In this document: positions 43,054 to 51,463 of the stretch, piece by piece
How the letters are laid out: every line of letters begins with the position of its first letter
Numbering within the stretch: position 1 is the stretch's first letter
NCBI GenBank assembly: GCA_017995345.1
Contig: JAGOJA010000005.1
Span: 1-51,463, forward strand
Reading direction: 5' to 3'
Length of the DNA: 51,463 bases
Source of the DNA: Flavobacterium sp.
Lineage (GTDB): Bacteria > Bacteroidota > Bacteroidia > Flavobacteriales > Flavobacteriaceae
The notes under the pieces: generated by a model
What the model was told of the DNA's origin: nothing
What the model saw: the letters and a program-made list of their open reading frames with translations, nothing else
The model's database searches: none
Position numbers and translations under genes: made by a program

Positions 43054-45462
43054 TTGAAAATAATAAATAGGTTTTATCCGCACGCCATTGCCATACTTGG
43101 TTTTGTTATCATTTCTGTCCTTTATTTTTATCCAGTATTGCAAGGAAAACAAATTTTCCAGTCTGATATTGTGCAATACACCGGAATGGCCAAGGAACAA
43201 AACGACTTTAGAGCAGCGGATAATGTTGAGCCGTTTTGGACTAATTCCGCGTTTGGTGGGATGCCAACGTATCAATTAGGAGCAAAATATCCGCACGATT
43301 ATATTGGTGCAATAGATGATGTCTTGCGATTTTTACCGCGTCCTGCGGATTATTTATTTTTATATTTCCTTGGGTTTTATGGCTTGATGTTGGTATTGAA
43401 GGTTGATCCTTTAAAAGCCTTTTTTGGCGCATTAGCCTTTGGATTATCTACCTATTTAATCATTATTCTTGGAGTGGGTCACAATGCCAAAGCACATGCA
43501 ATTGCTTATATGCCTATGGTCATTGCCGGATTTATTCTGGTATTTCAAAAAAAATATATACTTGGAGGTTTGGTTACACTTTTAGCGTCAGCATTAGAAA
43601 TTAATGCGAATCACTTCCAAATGACTTATTATTTATTGATTTTTCTATTGATTCTTTCCGCTTATTATAGCTATCAGTTTCTTAAAGATAAAAATTATAA
43701 AGGACTCCTGTATTCAATTGGGATACTTGGAGTTGCAGGTGTGTTTGCTATAGGTACAAATGCTACTAATCTATTGGCAACAGCTGAATATGCTGATTTT
43801 AGCACACGTGGAAAAAGCGAATTGACCTATAATCCTGATGGTTCTACAAATTCAAGCAGTAGCGCTTTGACCTACGATTATATTACCGAGTACAGTTACG
43901 GGATTGCAGAAAGTTTTAATCTTATTGCGCCACGACTTTTTGGCGGTTCTAATAATGAAGCGGTTGGAAAAGATAGTAATATGTATGAATTCATGATAAG
44001 TCAGGGAGTTCCAGAGGATCAGGCAACTGATTTTGTTTCAGGAATGCCTACATATTGGGGGGATCAACCTATTGTTGCAGCTCCAGCTTATATAGGAGTT
44101 GTAGTTTTCTTTTTAGCAATTATGGCACTTTTCATTGATAAGCGCAAAATAAAATATGTTTTTTTATCTGGAGCAGCTGTTGCATTAGTACTATCATGGG
44201 GAAAAAACTTCCCTTTAGTGACTGACTTTTTTATTGATTTTGTTCCAATGTATAATAAGTTTAGAGCCGTTTCTTCTATACAAGTTATTCTTGAATTGTG
44301 TTTTCCAGTATTAGCAATTATGGGACTCCAATCGTTCTTTACGTTAGATAAAAAACTACAATGGAAGGCCCTATATGAAACAACAATTTTAGGTTTGGGT
44401 ATCTTCTTGATTTTGTTTTTTAGCAAAAGTATGTTCAGTTTTTCTGGAGGTAGCGATGCCTATTTTCAAGAAAACTATGGTCCTGAATTTGTCAATGCAT
44501 TAAAACAAGACAGAATGAGCTTGTACAGTGCTGATTTGTTGCGTTCCAGTTTCTTTATTATTGTAGTTTCAGGAGTATTATGGCTTTCGATGAAAGAAAA
44601 AGTAGCTCAGAATACAGCAATTATTATCGTAGGTTTACTAATGGTTTCCGACTTGTTTTTTGTGGATAAAAATTACGTTTCTGCAAAAGATTTCGTTAGA
44701 GGAAGTCAAGTTGAGGCTCCTTTTCAAGAGACGCCTTCGGATGCTGAAATACTAAAAGACACCTCGCATTATAGAGTTTTTGAGGTTTCAGGAAATTTAT
44801 CTAGCGCCAGAGCCTCTTATTTTCATAAATCAATTGGAGGATACAGTGCAGTAAAACCGAGAAGAATGCAGCAATTATTCGATTATCAAATCGCCAATAA
44901 TAACATGGAGGTTTTGAATATGCTCGATGTGAAATATGTGATTCAAACCGATAAAACAGGCAAAGAATTCCCAACTTCAAATCCAAAAGCAAATGGAAAT
45001 GCTTGGTTTGTAAGTCAAGTAAAATTGGTAAACTCTGCTGATGAGGAAATGAAAGCATTAAAAGGTTTGGATTCTAAAAATGTGGCGCTTGTAAATAGCA
45101 ACGATTTTAAAATTAAAAATACGGCTTTCGCCAAAGACAATTCGGCAAGGATAATTCTAGAAACTTACAAACCTAATTATTTGAAATATGTTTCTAATAA
45201 TGCAAATGAAGGATTGGCTGTTTTCTCCGAAATGTATTATGGAAAAGGATGGAATGCCTACATAGATGGAAAAAGTGTGGACCATATTAGAGTTGATTAT
45301 GTTTTAAGAGGTTTAAATATTCCTGCGGGAAAACACACCATCGAATTCAAATTTGAGCCTCAAGTTATAAAAACAGGAAGCATGATTACATTGATTAGTT
45401 CTATAGGAATGTTATTGCTTTTAGCTGGTGGAATTTATTTTGAAAGAAAGAAAAAGATTTAA
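43054..45462 (+). CDS. YfhO-type polytopic membrane protein (GT-C-like)
   Basis: 802 residues with about 12-14 predicted transmembrane segments over residues 10-540 and a hydrophilic C-terminal domain (about 550-770) followed by a last helix (about 775-795). The N-terminal FYPVLQGKQIFQSDIVQY and FWTNSAFGGMPTYQLGAKYP place acidic residues in the first large periplasmic loop, as in lipid-linked glycosyltransferases of the GT-C class. YfhO family members are implicated in cell-wall glycan assembly; the donor is unknown. The apparent start is TTG at 43054, because no ATG lies between the preceding in-frame TAA (43018) and here. It is followed by a glycosyltransferase and a flippase gene. Confidence 0.88.
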   Translation: MKIINRFYPHAIAILGFVIISVLYFYPVLQGKQIFQSDIVQYTGMAKEQNDFRAADNVEPFWTNSAFGGMPTYQLGAKYPHDYIGAIDDVLRFLPRPADYLFLYFLGFYGLMLVLKVDPLKAFFGALAFGLSTYLIIILGVGHNAKAHAIAYMPMVIAGFILVFQKKYILGGLVTLLASALEINANHFQMTYYLLIFLLILSAYYSYQFLKDKNYKGLLYSIGILGVAGVFAIGTNATNLLATAEYADFSTRGKSELTYNPDGSTNSSSSALTYDYITEYSYGIAESFNLIAPRLFGGSNNEAVGKDSNMYEFMISQGVPEDQATDFVSGMPTYWGDQPIVAAPAYIGVVVFFLAIMALFIDKRKIKYVFLSGAAVALVLSWGKNFPLVTDFFIDFVPMYNKFRAVSSIQVILELCFPVLAIMGLQSFFTLDKKLQWKALYETTILGLGIFLILFFSKSMFSFSGGSDAYFQENYGPEFVNALKQDRMSLYSADLLRSSFFIIVVSGVLWLSMKEKVAQNTAIIIVGLLMVSDLFFVDKNYVSAKDFVRGSQVEAPFQETPSDAEILKDTSHYRVFEVSGNLSSARASYFHKSIGGYSAVKPRRMQQLFDYQIANNNMEVLNMLDVKYVIQTDKTGKEFPTSNPKANGNAWFVSQVKLVNSADEEMKALKGLDSKNVALVNSNDFKIKNTAFAKDNSARIILETYKPNYLKYVSNNANEGLAVFSEMYYGKGWNAYIDGKSVDHIRVDYVLRGLNIPAGKHTIEFKFEPQVIKTGSMITLISSIGMLLLLAGGIYFERKKKI

Positions 45463-45520
45463 GATTGTTGGTTAACGAATTCTGATTTTTGACTTTAAAT
45501 TATCTTATTAAAACAAATCC

Positions 45521-46816
45521 TTGAACTTGGAACCAAAAAAAATTTTAATAATTACCTATTATTGGCCTCCAGCTGGCGGACCAGGTGTTCAGCGTTGGTT
45601 AAAGTTTGTTAAGTATTTGCCTGATTTTGGGATTCAACCTATTGTTTACGTTCCTGAGAATCCCACCTACCCAATTGTTGATGAAAAGTTGGTTAAAGAA
45701 GTTTCAGATAAAGCTATTATTCTAAAACACACCATTTTTGAACCGTATCAATTGGCGTCTCTTTTTTCGAAAAATAAAACAAAAAAAATAAGTTCTGGAA
45801 TTATTCCTAATCAGAAAAAGCAATCCTTTCTGGACAAAACCTTTCTTTGGATTCGCGGAAATCTTTTTATTCCGGATGCACGCGTTTTTTGGGTAAAACC
45901 TTCAGTGGCATTTTTGGAGAAATATATTGTTGAGAATACTATTGATACGATTGTAACTTCGGGACCTCCGCACAGTTTGCACCTTATTGGATTAGAATTA
46001 AAACAAAAATTAAATCTGAAATGGTTTGCTGATTTTAGAGATCCGTGGACCACTATTGGTTATCATAAATCCTTGCGATTGTCACGTTTTGCAGCCAAAA
46101 AACACAAAGCTTTAGAACGTCAGGTTTTGAATACAGCCGATACCATTATAGTAACGAGTAAAACTACTAAAACCGAATTTGAAGCAATTACGAGCAAGCC
46201 AATTTCTGTAATAACTAATGGGTATGATACAGAAGAAGTGGGAAAACAAACCTTAGATTTAAAGTTTAGTTTAGCACATATTGGTTCTTTTCTGTCTGAG
46301 CGAAATCCGCTGATTTTATGGGAGAGTTTGGTCGAATTGATTACTGAAATTCCAGATTTTAAATCGCATTTAGAAATAAAACTAATCGGTGCGGTCAGCC
46401 AAGAAGTTTTAGAAACGATACAACAATTTGGGTTAAATGTTTATCTAAATAATTTAGGTTATGTTTCGCATGTAGAAGCGATTGCGCATCAAAGAAAATC
46501 TCAAGTTTTAATACTTATCGAAATTAATTCAGCAGATACTAAAAGCATTATTCCCGGAAAATTATTCGAATATATGGTATCAAACCGACCAATTATTGCA
46601 ATTGGCCCCAGGGATTCTGATTTTTCTGAAATTATTACCAATACAAACACAGGTGTATTTTTTGATTATTCAGAGAAATTGAAGTTAAAAAGAGTAATTT
46701 TGGACTTTTATAATCAGTTTTTGGAAGGGAAATTACAGTCAAATGGAGTCGGCTTGCAGAACTATTCTAGAAGAAACCTAACAAGGAATTTGGTAGAATT
46801 GCTTAATAAAATGTAA
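45521..46816 (+). CDS. Glycosyltransferase, GT4-like (GT-B fold)
   Basis: 431 residues. ILIITYYWPPAGGPGVQRWLKFVKYLP is the classical GT-B nucleotide-sugar transferase N terminus. FADFRDPWTT and SVITNGYDTEEV are the domain-linker elements, and the C-terminal donor site is IIPGKLFEYMVSNRPIIAIG with a downstream acidic region. No transmembrane segment is present, so it acts on the cytoplasmic face. Start appears to be TTG at 45521 (another TTG follows at 45527); no ATG fits. It lies in an operon between the YfhO-type gene and a flippase, suggesting transfer of a sugar to a lipid-linked precursor. Confidence 0.88.
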   Translation: MNLEPKKILIITYYWPPAGGPGVQRWLKFVKYLPDFGIQPIVYVPENPTYPIVDEKLVKEVSDKAIILKHTIFEPYQLASLFSKNKTKKISSGIIPNQKKQSFLDKTFLWIRGNLFIPDARVFWVKPSVAFLEKYIVENTIDTIVTSGPPHSLHLIGLELKQKLNLKWFADFRDPWTTIGYHKSLRLSRFAAKKHKALERQVLNTADTIIVTSKTTKTEFEAITSKPISVITNGYDTEEVGKQTLDLKFSLAHIGSFLSERNPLILWESLVELITEIPDFKSHLEIKLIGAVSQEVLETIQQFGLNVYLNNLGYVSHVEAIAHQRKSQVLILIEINSADTKSIIPGKLFEYMVSNRPIIAIGPRDSDFSEIITNTNTGVFFDYSEKLKLKRVILDFYNQFLEGKLQSNGVGLQNYSRRNLTRNLVELLNKM

Positions 46817-46857
46817 ATTAAAAGTGAGATTTCTTCGTCTCTCGCAATGAAATAATA

Positions 46858-48324
46858 ATGGGAATAGTATTAAATCAATCTTTAAAGAATACAATAATTA
46901 CCTATTTGGGTTTTGGAATTGGCGCGATAAACACCCTTTATTTGTATCCGTTTTTTTTAGGAACGGTATTTTATGCCTTAACAAACTACATACTTTCTTG
47001 GGCTAATATTATCATGCCTTTATTGGCTTTTGGTATGCAAAACACGTTGGTGAAGTTTTATACCCAATATAAAACTGAGGAAGAACGCTCCAAGTTTTTA
47101 TCATTTACAGTACTAATTCCTTTATTGTTGTGTATTCCTTTAGCATTGATTGGATTGTTCTTTTTTGAGCCTATTGCATTATACTTGAGTAAAGAAAACC
47201 CTGTAGTTAAGGATTATTTGTGGCTTATTCCATTTATTGGGCTAAGTATGGCTTATTTCGAAATTTTTTATGCTTGGGCTAGAGTTCACATGCATTCGGT
47301 TTTTGGGAATTTTATTAAAGAAGTAGGGCTCCGATTGTTTTCTTTATTTGCCTTGATAGGTGTTTATTACAAATGGATTACCGTTGCAGAATTTATTTAT
47401 GTTACTGCTCTTATTTATTTTCTGGCTTTTATTGTAACCATGTTTTATGCTTTCCGCATAAAAAAACCAGTTTTTCAGTTCTCTATTCCTCAAAATGTGA
47501 ACGATGTTTTAGTATATACTTTTTTCATTATTTTGTCAGGTAGTGTTGCAGTTATGTTGTTGGACATTGATAAGATCATGCTGAATCAGTATATTAAAAT
47601 TGAGAACATTGCGTATTATTCAGTTGCGACTTATATAGCATCTGTTATCGCAGTTCCTAGTCGTGCCATGCATCAGATTACGTATCCCATAACGGCAAAA
47701 TTGATGCATGAGGATAAACATGATGCGTTAAATGATTTGTACAAAAAAACCTCAATAAATCTGCAAGTAGTGGGAGGTTTTGTAATGCTATGTATTTTTG
47801 TCAATATCAATCAGTTGTATGTAATGGTTCCTAAAGAATATAGCGGCGGAATTCTTGTCGTGTTTTTGATAGGGATTTCTAAGTATTTTGATTTGATTTT
47901 AGGAAACAATAACGCTATCATTTTCAATTCAAAATATTACCGTATGGTTCTATTTTTAGGTTTATTACTTGTTTTTTTAACCGTAGGATTAAATATGTTT
48001 TTTATACCGAGATATGCAATAACAGGGACTGCGATTGCTACATTGTTGTCAATTACACTATATAGTTTGGCTAAACTACTTTTTGTAGTCAAACGAATGC
48101 ATTTGTACCCATTTACAAAACAGACTTTGTATTCGCTAGCAATTACTTTCGGAATATTTTTGTTGTTTTATTTTTGGGAATTTCCTTTTAACCCCATAAT
48201 AAGCATTGGATTAAAATCAATTTTGGTTACCCTTTTATATGTATATATCAACTATAAATTTGTTATATCCATAGAAATTAATCAAGCTTTAGATGCGGTT
48301 ATTATGAAATTGAAAAAAAATTAG
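46858..48324 (+). CDS. Polysaccharide flippase (MOP superfamily, Wzx-like)
   Basis: 488 residues with about 14 hydrophobic helices across the whole length and few hydrophilic loops, matching the MOP/Wzx oligosaccharide exporters. FLGTVFYALTNYILSWANIIMPLLAFG is the typical first-helix region and LDIDKIMLNQYIKIENIAYYSVATYI is typical of the second half. It should flip a lipid-linked glycan across the inner membrane. ATG start at 46858, 41 bases after the glycosyltransferase stop, so co-transcribed. Confidence 0.9.
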   Translation: MGIVLNQSLKNTIITYLGFGIGAINTLYLYPFFLGTVFYALTNYILSWANIIMPLLAFGMQNTLVKFYTQYKTEEERSKFLSFTVLIPLLLCIPLALIGLFFFEPIALYLSKENPVVKDYLWLIPFIGLSMAYFEIFYAWARVHMHSVFGNFIKEVGLRLFSLFALIGVYYKWITVAEFIYVTALIYFLAFIVTMFYAFRIKKPVFQFSIPQNVNDVLVYTFFIILSGSVAVMLLDIDKIMLNQYIKIENIAYYSVATYIASVIAVPSRAMHQITYPITAKLMHEDKHDALNDLYKKTSINLQVVGGFVMLCIFVNINQLYVMVPKEYSGGILVVFLIGISKYFDLILGNNNAIIFNSKYYRMVLFLGLLLVFLTVGLNMFFIPRYAITGTAIATLLSITLYSLAKLLFVVKRMHLYPFTKQTLYSLAITFGIFLLFYFWEFPFNPIISIGLKSILVTLLYVYINYKFVISIEINQALDAVIMKLKKN

Positions 48325-48386
48325 ATTGATTTTTTTTGTGCTTTGCAGTTCTCAATTTTAAATGCAAATATCACTAAAAGTGGGTA

Positions 48387-48417
48387 TTGTGAGATTTTCA
48401 AAATGCCACTATTTTTG
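48387..48417 (+). promoter_or_regulatory. Promoter of the small membrane protein gene
   Basis: TTG (48387-48389), 20-base spacer, TATTTTTG (48410-48417): a full consensus match. The predicted leader to 48469 is about 45 nt. Confidence 0.7.
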
Positions 48418-48468
48418 TAATTATTAATATTTGATTATCTAAACTATACCTTAGGATAATTTATCATA

Positions 48469-48774
48469 ATGATTATGAAAAGCAAGACTTACACAGTTGA
48501 TGAGAATATGATTAAATTTTCATCTATTCTAGATGATAAAACTAATAATGGCTTTGTGATAGTAGAACGAAACGATACGTTGCCTTACGCTGTTTTAATG
48601 AAACAAAAACAAAAAGTTAACCACGTATTCAATTTTTGTATCTTTTGTGCAACTCTTGGACTTTGGTCTATAGTTTGGATATACATTACACAAGTTTCCT
48701 CAAAAGCTAAAAAGATACTAGTAGCAATTGATGAAGATGGAAATGCTTTTGAAGAAAATTGTTATATGGGCTAA
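48469..48774 (+). CDS. Small single-span membrane protein, function unknown
   Basis: 101 residues (or 99 from the second ATG at 48475). Residues about 51-73 (VFNFCIFCATLGLWSIVWIY) form one transmembrane segment. The N-terminal half is charged and the short C-terminal part is probably exposed on the other side (VAIDEDGNAFEENCYMG). It has its own promoter at 48387-48417. I do not recognise the family. It is convergent with uvrA, whose stop lies only a few bases away, and no terminator is visible between them. Confidence 0.7.
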   Translation: MIMKSKTYTVDENMIKFSSILDDKTNNGFVIVERNDTLPYAVLMKQKQKVNHVFNFCIFCATLGLWSIVWIYITQVSSKAKKILVAIDEDGNAFEENCYMG

Positions 48775-48779
48775 TCCTT

Positions 48780-51463
48780 TTATAATTTGTCTTTCAAATA
48801 TTTCCCAGTTACAGATTCTTTTATTTTTGCAACTTGTTCTGGAGTTCCTACCGCTAATAATTTTCCGCCATTTTCTCCGCCTTCAGGACCTAAATCAATA
48901 ATCCAATCGGCACATTTTATTAAATCAAGGTTGTGTTCGATAACTATAATCGAATGTCCTTTTTCTAGCAATGCATCAAAGGAAGCCAATAATTTCTTGA
49001 TATCATGAAAATGCAATCCGGTTGTAGGTTCATCAAAAACAAATAATGCTTTGTCTTTCGTTGCACCTTTTACTAAGAATGAAGCGAGTTTTATACGCTG
49101 TGCTTCTCCACCGGAAAGTGTTGATGACGATTGTCCTAATTGAACATAGCCCAATCCTACATCTTGCAACGGTTGTAGCTTCTGAGTGATTTTAGTTTGT
49201 TTGTGTGCTATGAAAAAGGCAATCGCATCATCAATAGTCATGGTGAGAATGTCGTGGATATTTTTTCCTTCAAATGCGACTTCTAGAACTTCTTTCTTGA
49301 AACGTTTTCCGCTACAGGTTTCACATGGCAATTGTACATCGGCCATGAAAACCATTTCTACGTTTATAGAACCTTCTCCCTTGCAGGTTTCGCATCTTCC
49401 TCCATCTACATTAAAAGAGAAATGTTTGGCTTGATATCCTCTTATTTTTGATAATTTTTCTCTGGCATACAATTCCCGAATATCATCATACGCTTTAATG
49501 TAAGTCACTGGGTTAGAACGCGAACTTCTTCCTATTGGATTTTGGTCAACGTATTCAATATGTTTAATTTGCGAAAAAGAACCAGTTATTTCAGTAAACT
49601 GCCCCGCTTTTTCACCCACGTTTTCCAGTTTTTTTTGCATCGCTGGAAAAAGGATTTTCTTGACAAGTGTACTTTTTCCGCTTCCTGAAACTCCTGTAAT
49701 CACCGTTAAAACATCCAAAGGAAAGGTAACATCTATATTTTGTAGATTGTTTTCTCGGGCTCCTTTTATTTCTATGAAATTCTTAAATAATCGTCGTTTT
49801 TTAGGAACTGTAATTTCTAAATCTCCGTTCAGATATTTCGCAGTAAGTGAAGTCGATTTTAGGATTTCATAGTAGGTTCCTTGAGCAACTAAATGTCCGC
49901 CTAAAGTTCCTGCTTCCGGCCCAATATCAATAATCATATCGGCGGATTTCATGATATCTTCATCGTGTTCCACCACAATAACTGTATTTCCTAAATCCCT
50001 TAATGACAACAATACTTTTATCAAGCGCTCTGTGTCTTTTGGGTGTAAACCAATACTTGGCTCATCCAGAATATACATTGAGCCTACTAAACTACTTCCA
50101 AGAGATGTCGCTAGATTGATGCGCTGTGATTCTCCGCCCGAAAGCGTTGCTGAATTCCTGTTTAATGTCAGATAATCTAGTCCTACTTCGGTTAAAAAGG
50201 ACAAGCGGTTGTTGATTTCCACCAGCAAGCGTTTCGCAATTTGTTTTTCATAAAGATCTAAATCAATATTTTTAAAAAAAGTAACCAAATGTTTAATAGG
50301 TAAATCAACTAAATCTGAGACTGTTTTTTCATTGATTTTAACGTACGAAGCTTCAATTCTCAAGCGTTTTCCTTTGCAAGAGTAACATTTCGTTTTTCCT
50401 CTGTAACGAGAAAGCATCACTCTGTTTTGGATTTTATAATTTTTTTCCTCTAGTTCTTTAAAGAAATCATTTAAACCTTGAAAATAGGTGTTTCCATTCC
50501 AAATTAATTCCTTTTGATCTTCGGATAATTGATAATAGGGTTTATGAATAGGAAAGTCAAATTTATAGGCGTTATTCACTAATTCGTCCCGAAACCAACT
50601 CATGCTTTCTCCTCTCCAGGGGAAAATTGCATTTTCATAAATGGATAAAGTGGTATTTGGGACCACTAATTCGGCATCAATTCCTATAATATTGCCATAA
50701 CCTTCACAAACGGGACATGCGCCATAAGGATTGTTAAAACTAAATAAATGAACATTGGGTTCCAGAAATGTAATGCCGTCCAATTCGAAATTATTAGAAT
50801 ACGAAAGCTTTTTATCGGAGTTTAATTCTTGCAAATGGCAAATTCCTTTTCCTTCAAAGAAAGCAGTTTGCACGGCATCAGCCAATCGATTGTAAAACTC
50901 TTCTTCATCTTTAACCACAATTCGGTCAATGATTAGAAAAAGATGTTTTTTGTCTAATGAATCCGGAAGATCGTCTAAACGAACCATTTCATTATTCACT
51001 AATATTCGGGCAAAACCTTGTTGCAAAAGCACTTTTAGTTTGTCTTCCAGTTTTCGCCCTTCTTCCAGATGAATGGGAGCAAGGAGCAACCATTTGCTGT
51101 CTAATTCAAAAGATTTTACATCGGTAACCAAATCAGTAACTGTGTTTTTTTTGACTTCCCGACCAGAAATAGGTGAATAAGTACGTCCAATTCTGGCAAA
51201 AAGTAATTTGATGTAATCGTATATTTCAGTTGAAGTTCCTACTGTCGAACGGGCGTTTGTGGTATTTACTTTTTGTTCAATAGCAATCGCAGGAGCAATT
51301 CCTTTAATATATTCCACTTTTGGTTTATCTAATCTGCCAAGAAATTGTCTTGCATAGGAAGATAGGCTTTCTACATAACGACGTTGTCCTTCAGCATATA
51401 AAGTATCAAAGGCCAAACTTGATTTTCCAGAACCTGAAAGCCCTGTGATAACCACTAATTTAT
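48780..51463 (-). CDS. uvrA: Excinuclease ABC subunit A (5' end outside the window)
   Basis: The last 894 or so codons of UvrA, the damage-recognition ATPase of nucleotide excision repair. The reading frame continues to the window edge (LVVITGLSGSGKS), so the first 30 or so residues lie beyond it. Two ABC ATPase modules are present: Walker A GLSGSGKSSLAFDT with signature LSGGESQRI, and GVSGSGKSTLVKKI with signature LSGGEAQRI. Zinc modules are CPVCEGYG with CYSCKGKR, and CETCKGEGSINVEMVFMADV with CETCSGKR. Everything expected is intact. Confidence 0.97.
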   Translation of the reverse strand, partial: KLVVITGLSGSGKSSLAFDTLYAEGQRRYVESLSSYARQFLGRLDKPKVEYIKGIAPAIAIEQKVNTTNARSTVGTSTEIYDYIKLLFARIGRTYSPISGREVKKNTVTDLVTDVKSFELDSKWLLLAPIHLEEGRKLEDKLKVLLQQGFARILVNNEMVRLDDLPDSLDKKHLFLIIDRIVVKDEEEFYNRLADAVQTAFFEGKGICHLQELNSDKKLSYSNNFELDGITFLEPNVHLFSFNNPYGACPVCEGYGNIIGIDAELVVPNTTLSIYENAIFPWRGESMSWFRDELVNNAYKFDFPIHKPYYQLSEDQKELIWNGNTYFQGLNDFFKELEEKNYKIQNRVMLSRYRGKTKCYSCKGKRLRIEASYVKINEKTVSDLVDLPIKHLVTFFKNIDLDLYEKQIAKRLLVEINNRLSFLTEVGLDYLTLNRNSATLSGGESQRINLATSLGSSLVGSMYILDEPSIGLHPKDTERLIKVLLSLRDLGNTVIVVEHDEDIMKSADMIIDIGPEAGTLGGHLVAQGTYYEILKSTSLTAKYLNGDLEITVPKKRRLFKNFIEIKGARENNLQNIDVTFPLDVLTVITGVSGSGKSTLVKKILFPAMQKKLENVGEKAGQFTEITGSFSQIKHIEYVDQNPIGRSSRSNPVTYIKAYDDIRELYAREKLSKIRGYQAKHFSFNVDGGRCETCKGEGSINVEMVFMADVQLPCETCSGKRFKKEVLEVAFEGKNIHDILTMTIDDAIAFFIAHKQTKITQKLQPLQDVGLGYVQLGQSSSTLSGGEAQRIKLASFLVKGATKDKALFVFDEPTTGLHFHDIKKLLASFDALLEKGHSIIVIEHNLDLIKCADWIIDLGPEGGENGGKLLAVGTPEQVAKIKESVTGKYLKDKL

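Overview
The window looks like chromosomal core sequence from a Flavobacterium-like member of the Bacteroidota. The base composition is AT-rich and Shine-Dalgarno signals are essentially absent. Several genes are preceded by the Bacteroidota promoter signature TTG-N17-20-TAnnTTTG. The window also encodes the gliding lipoprotein GldI and a subtilase with a type IX secretion C-terminal sorting domain. I found no tRNA, rRNA, CRISPR array, prophage or insertion sequence.

Layout. 1-6.2 kb: the end of an unrecognised gene, then a minus-strand block: a Rid-family protein, a CLC antiporter (fluoride-type candidate), an NrnA-like DHH phosphoesterase, gldI, and two cyclophilin-FKBP fusion prolyl isomerases. 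6.5-17.5 kb: a plus-strand block with a secreted protein, guaA, two tandem LysM proteins, an OsmC protein, a DUF3820 protein, pyrG and yidC, closed by a perfect bidirectional terminator. 17.5-20.5 kb: a FAS1 lipoprotein, a MORN-repeat protein and an L,D-transpeptidase-like protein. 20.8-27.3 kb: mnmA, a T9SS-exported subtilase, a nitronate monooxygenase/FabK-like flavoprotein, a CoA pyrophosphatase and a PlsC-type acyltransferase. 27.4-36 kb: an ECF sigma factor overlapping a membrane-protein gene, a DUF3810 metallopeptidase, pepD, a 36-codon basic protein, an intergenic region full of inverted repeats, a carboxypeptidase-regulatory-domain protein, a DEAD-box helicase and rdgB. 36-39 kb: a probable small RNA, an FMN-binding glutamate-synthase-like protein, a NYN-LOTUS protein, an eroded pseudogene and a structured repeat element. 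39-43 kb: an alpha-oxoamine synthase convergent with a GNAT-fold acyltransferase, an outer-membrane barrel and a DUF4834 protein. 43-51.5 kb: a glycan module (YfhO-type membrane protein, glycosyltransferase, flippase), a small membrane protein and uvrA, which runs off the right edge.

How the genes fit together. Much of the window serves the envelope: periplasmic protein folding (three prolyl isomerases including GldI), inner-membrane insertion (YidC), peptidoglycan contacts (LysM proteins and an L,D-transpeptidase-like protein), lipid acylation and glycan assembly. The most interesting inference is that the 39.1-41.6 kb pair makes a sphingolipid-like or sulfonolipid backbone. The alpha-oxoamine synthase would do the decarboxylative condensation, and the neighbouring GNAT-fold enzyme resembles bacterial ceramide synthases and could do the N-acylation. 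Sulfonolipids are linked to gliding in flavobacteria. Two noncoding elements also deserve attention: a likely ~135-nt small RNA ending in a strong plus-strand terminator at 36.06 kb, and a structured repeat near 38.9 kb.
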